This document shows, piece by piece, positions 5,290-6,376 of a stretch of DNA of 6,376 nt (within the stretch, counting starts at the first letter, position 1; each line of letters starts with the position of its first letter). Source of the stretch: Oscillospiraceae bacterium (GTDB lineage Bacteria > Bacillota > Clostridia > Oscillospirales > Ruminococcaceae); assembly GCA_003516865.1 (NCBI GenBank), contig DPBR01000095.1, positions 1 through 6,376 of the forward strand, in the 5' to 3' direction. A program made the position numbers and the translations under genes. The notes below the pieces were generated by a model. The model searched no databases. It saw only the letters and a program-made list of their open reading frames with translations, and was not told where the DNA came from.

Positions 5290-5806
5290 AGAAATAGAAA
5301 AGAACGAGGATATTTCCGAGGAAAATCCCGCGGAAGAAACGGAACAGACCGAGGAAATGACCGAGGCGTGCGAAGCCGATAAGGTCGCGGAGGAGCTTTC
5401 CGCAGTCAAGGAGCAGCTCGTTCGCACAATGGCTGAGTACGACAACTTCCGAAAGCGTTCGCAGCGCGAAAAGGACGCGCTCAGAACCGATATCATCGTA
5501 AACGTCACCTCAAAGTTTTTGCCCGTTATGGACAATCTTGAAAGAGCGCTCAGCGCCGAGTGTACCGACGAGAATTACAAGAACGGCGTGAAGATGATTT
5601 ACGACAGCTTCATGGAAACGCTGAAGAATTTCGGCGTTGAGGAAATCGAAAGCGACGGCGCGGAGTTTTCCCCGAATTTGCATCAGGCTGTTCAGAAAAT
5701 ACCCGCAGAGGACGTTGAAAGCGGAAAGGTTGCAAAAACGTTCGCAAAGGGCTATAAAATCGGCGATAAGGTAATCAGATTTGCGGTTGTCGCCGTTGCA
5801 GAGTAA
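5279..5806 (+). CDS. grpE: GrpE, nucleotide exchange factor of DnaK
   Basis: GrpE releases ADP from DnaK to restart the Hsp70 cycle and acts as a cytosolic dimer. The 175-residue protein has the family layout: a disordered, very acidic N-terminus (about 1-35, rich in Glu), a long dimerising coiled coil (about 35-100) containing YDNFRKRSQREK (54-65) and PVMDNLERAL, then the C-terminal beta domain with PNLHQAVQ and GYKIGDKVIR. Near the end RFAVV replaces the usual RPA-type motif, with Phe168 at the normally conserved Pro. ATG 5279 is chosen over in-frame GTG 5261 because GAGGAG (5263-5268) lies 10 nt upstream and overlaps the GTG. The gene begins inside the end of hrcA and is followed by dnaK after 49 nt, the standard Firmicute order. 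Confidence 0.96.
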   Translation: MTNEEIEKNEDISEENPAEETEQTEEMTEACEADKVAEELSAVKEQLVRTMAEYDNFRKRSQREKDALRTDIIVNVTSKFLPVMDNLERALSAECTDENYKNGVKMIYDSFMETLKNFGVEEIESDGAEFSPNLHQAVQKIPAEDVESGKVAKTFAKGYKIGDKVIRFAVVAVAE

Positions 5807-5820
5807 ATAAGTAATTTTTT

Positions 5821-5836
5821 ATCGGAGAAATCCGAT
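5821..5836 (+). other. Small hairpin with GAAA tetraloop between grpE and dnaK
   Basis: ATCGGA (5821-5826) pairs with TCCGAT (5831-5836) around the GNRA-type loop GAAA, followed by TTTG. It fills the 49-nt grpE-dnaK gap just ahead of the dnaK ribosome site. Six pairs and three extra T residues make a poor terminator; an mRNA processing or 5'-end-stabilising element favouring dnaK is plausible but unproven. Confidence 0.45.
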
Positions 5837-5855
5837 TTTGAAAGGAAGATATTTT

Positions 5856-6376
5856 ATGAGTAAGATTATTGGTATTGATTTAGGTACTACAAATAGCTGC
5901 GTTGCCGTTATCGAAGGCGGCGAGCCTGTCGTTATCACGAACTCCGAGGGTTCGAGAACAACTCCTTCCGTTGTTGCATTTACCAAGGACGGCGAACGTC
6001 TTGTAGGTCAGCTTGCGAAGAACCAGGCTGTCCAGAACCCCGAAAAGACCGTTATCTCAATCAAGCGCCATATGGGCAGCGATTATAAGGTTGATATCGA
6101 CGGCAAAAAGTACACTCCGCAGGAAATCTCCGCGATGATTTTGCAGAAGCTGAAAGGCGACGCGGAAGCTTATCTCGGCGAGAAGGTTACGGACGCGGTT
6201 ATCACCGTTCCCGCTTACTTCACCGACTCTCAGCGTCAGGCTACAAAGGACGCGGGTCAGATTGCCGGACTTAACGTTCAGCGTATCATAAACGAGCCTA
6301 CGGCGGCTGCTCTTGCTTACGGTATCGATAAGGAAGAGGACCAGAATATCGTGGTTTACGACCTCGGCGGCGGTAC
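5856..6376 (+). CDS. dnaK: Chaperone DnaK (Hsp70), N-terminal part, runs off the window
   Basis: DnaK is the ATP-dependent Hsp70 that binds unfolded segments, working with GrpE and DnaJ. The first 173 residues of about 600-620 are present, all in the actin-like nucleotide-binding domain: phosphate-1 loop DLGTTNS (8-14), catalytic K70 in ISIKRHMG, VPAYFTDSQRQAT, the EPTAAALAYG segment and the start of phosphate-2, DLGGGT, at the window edge. The stretch after IKRHMG passes quickly to YTPQEISA, so the insertion found in Gram-negative DnaK is absent, which supports a Gram-positive origin. ATG 5856 follows AAAGGAAG (5841-5848) at 7 nt. As the third cistron after hrcA and grpE it should be under CIRCE control. 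No frameshift is visible in the part shown. Confidence 0.97.
   Translation, partial: MSKIIGIDLGTTNSCVAVIEGGEPVVITNSEGSRTTPSVVAFTKDGERLVGQLAKNQAVQNPEKTVISIKRHMGSDYKVDIDGKKYTPQEISAMILQKLKGDAEAYLGEKVTDAVITVPAYFTDSQRQATKDAGQIAGLNVQRIINEPTAAALAYGIDKEEDQNIVVYDLGGG

Noticed and set aside
4621..5535. A 304-codon open frame antisense to hrcA and grpE
   Set aside because: It covers two well-supported genes on the other strand and its translation shows no family features; a codon-bias shadow.

Overview
The window looks like the end of a contig from a Gram-positive, anaerobe-type Firmicute, probably a gut-associated clostridium of the Ruminococcaceae/Oscillospiraceae kind. Support: a CIRCE-controlled hrcA-grpE-dnaK heat-shock operon, a DnaK N-terminus without the roughly two-dozen-residue insertion typical of Gram-negative DnaK, strong Shine-Dalgarno sites, a clostridial pgk-tpiA-gpmI glycolytic cluster, and moderate GC with very AT-rich intergenic DNA. 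The exact genus is inference.

Layout. Bases 1-114 form a nearly perfect palindrome whose right arm is coding pgk sequence and whose left arm is its reverse complement, most simply a fold-back artefact at a contig end. Bases 54-2881 hold the lower-glycolysis cluster on the + strand: the C-terminal third of pgk, complete tpiA and complete gpmI. It closes with a strong hairpin terminator (2934-2962) that also reads as a terminator on the other strand. Bases 2974-3122 are a compact element of about 149 bp with long imperfect inverted ends and two internal hairpins, resembling a MITE or a multi-copy structured repeat. Bases 3129-3989 (- strand) encode a complete radical SAM protein of the spore-photolyase-like (SPL) superfamily, with its own consensus promoter. 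A divergent AT-rich control region (about 4010-4239) separates it from the heat-shock operon. There, a sigma-A-type promoter and a perfect CIRCE operator precede hrcA, grpE (overlapping hrcA by 11 nt) and the 5' part of dnaK, which runs off the window.

How the genes work together. Pgk, TpiA and GpmI catalyse neighbouring glycolytic steps (1,3-bisphosphoglycerate to 3-phosphoglycerate, triose-phosphate interconversion, 3-phosphoglycerate to 2-phosphoglycerate); gap probably lies upstream of the truncated pgk. HrcA represses its own operon through CIRCE, and GrpE and DnaK are the nucleotide exchange factor and Hsp70 of the same chaperone machine; dnaJ would be expected beyond the right edge. 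The radical SAM gene is an independent single-gene unit of unknown function.

Most of the window is ordinary housekeeping DNA. The item most worth following up is the structured element at 2974-3122. Next are the codon-usage break between pgk and everything downstream, the unassigned SPL-like radical SAM protein, and the plant/trypanosomatid-like motif in the phosphoglycerate mutase. I found no CRISPR array, tRNA, rRNA, transposase gene or convincing new multi-gene system.
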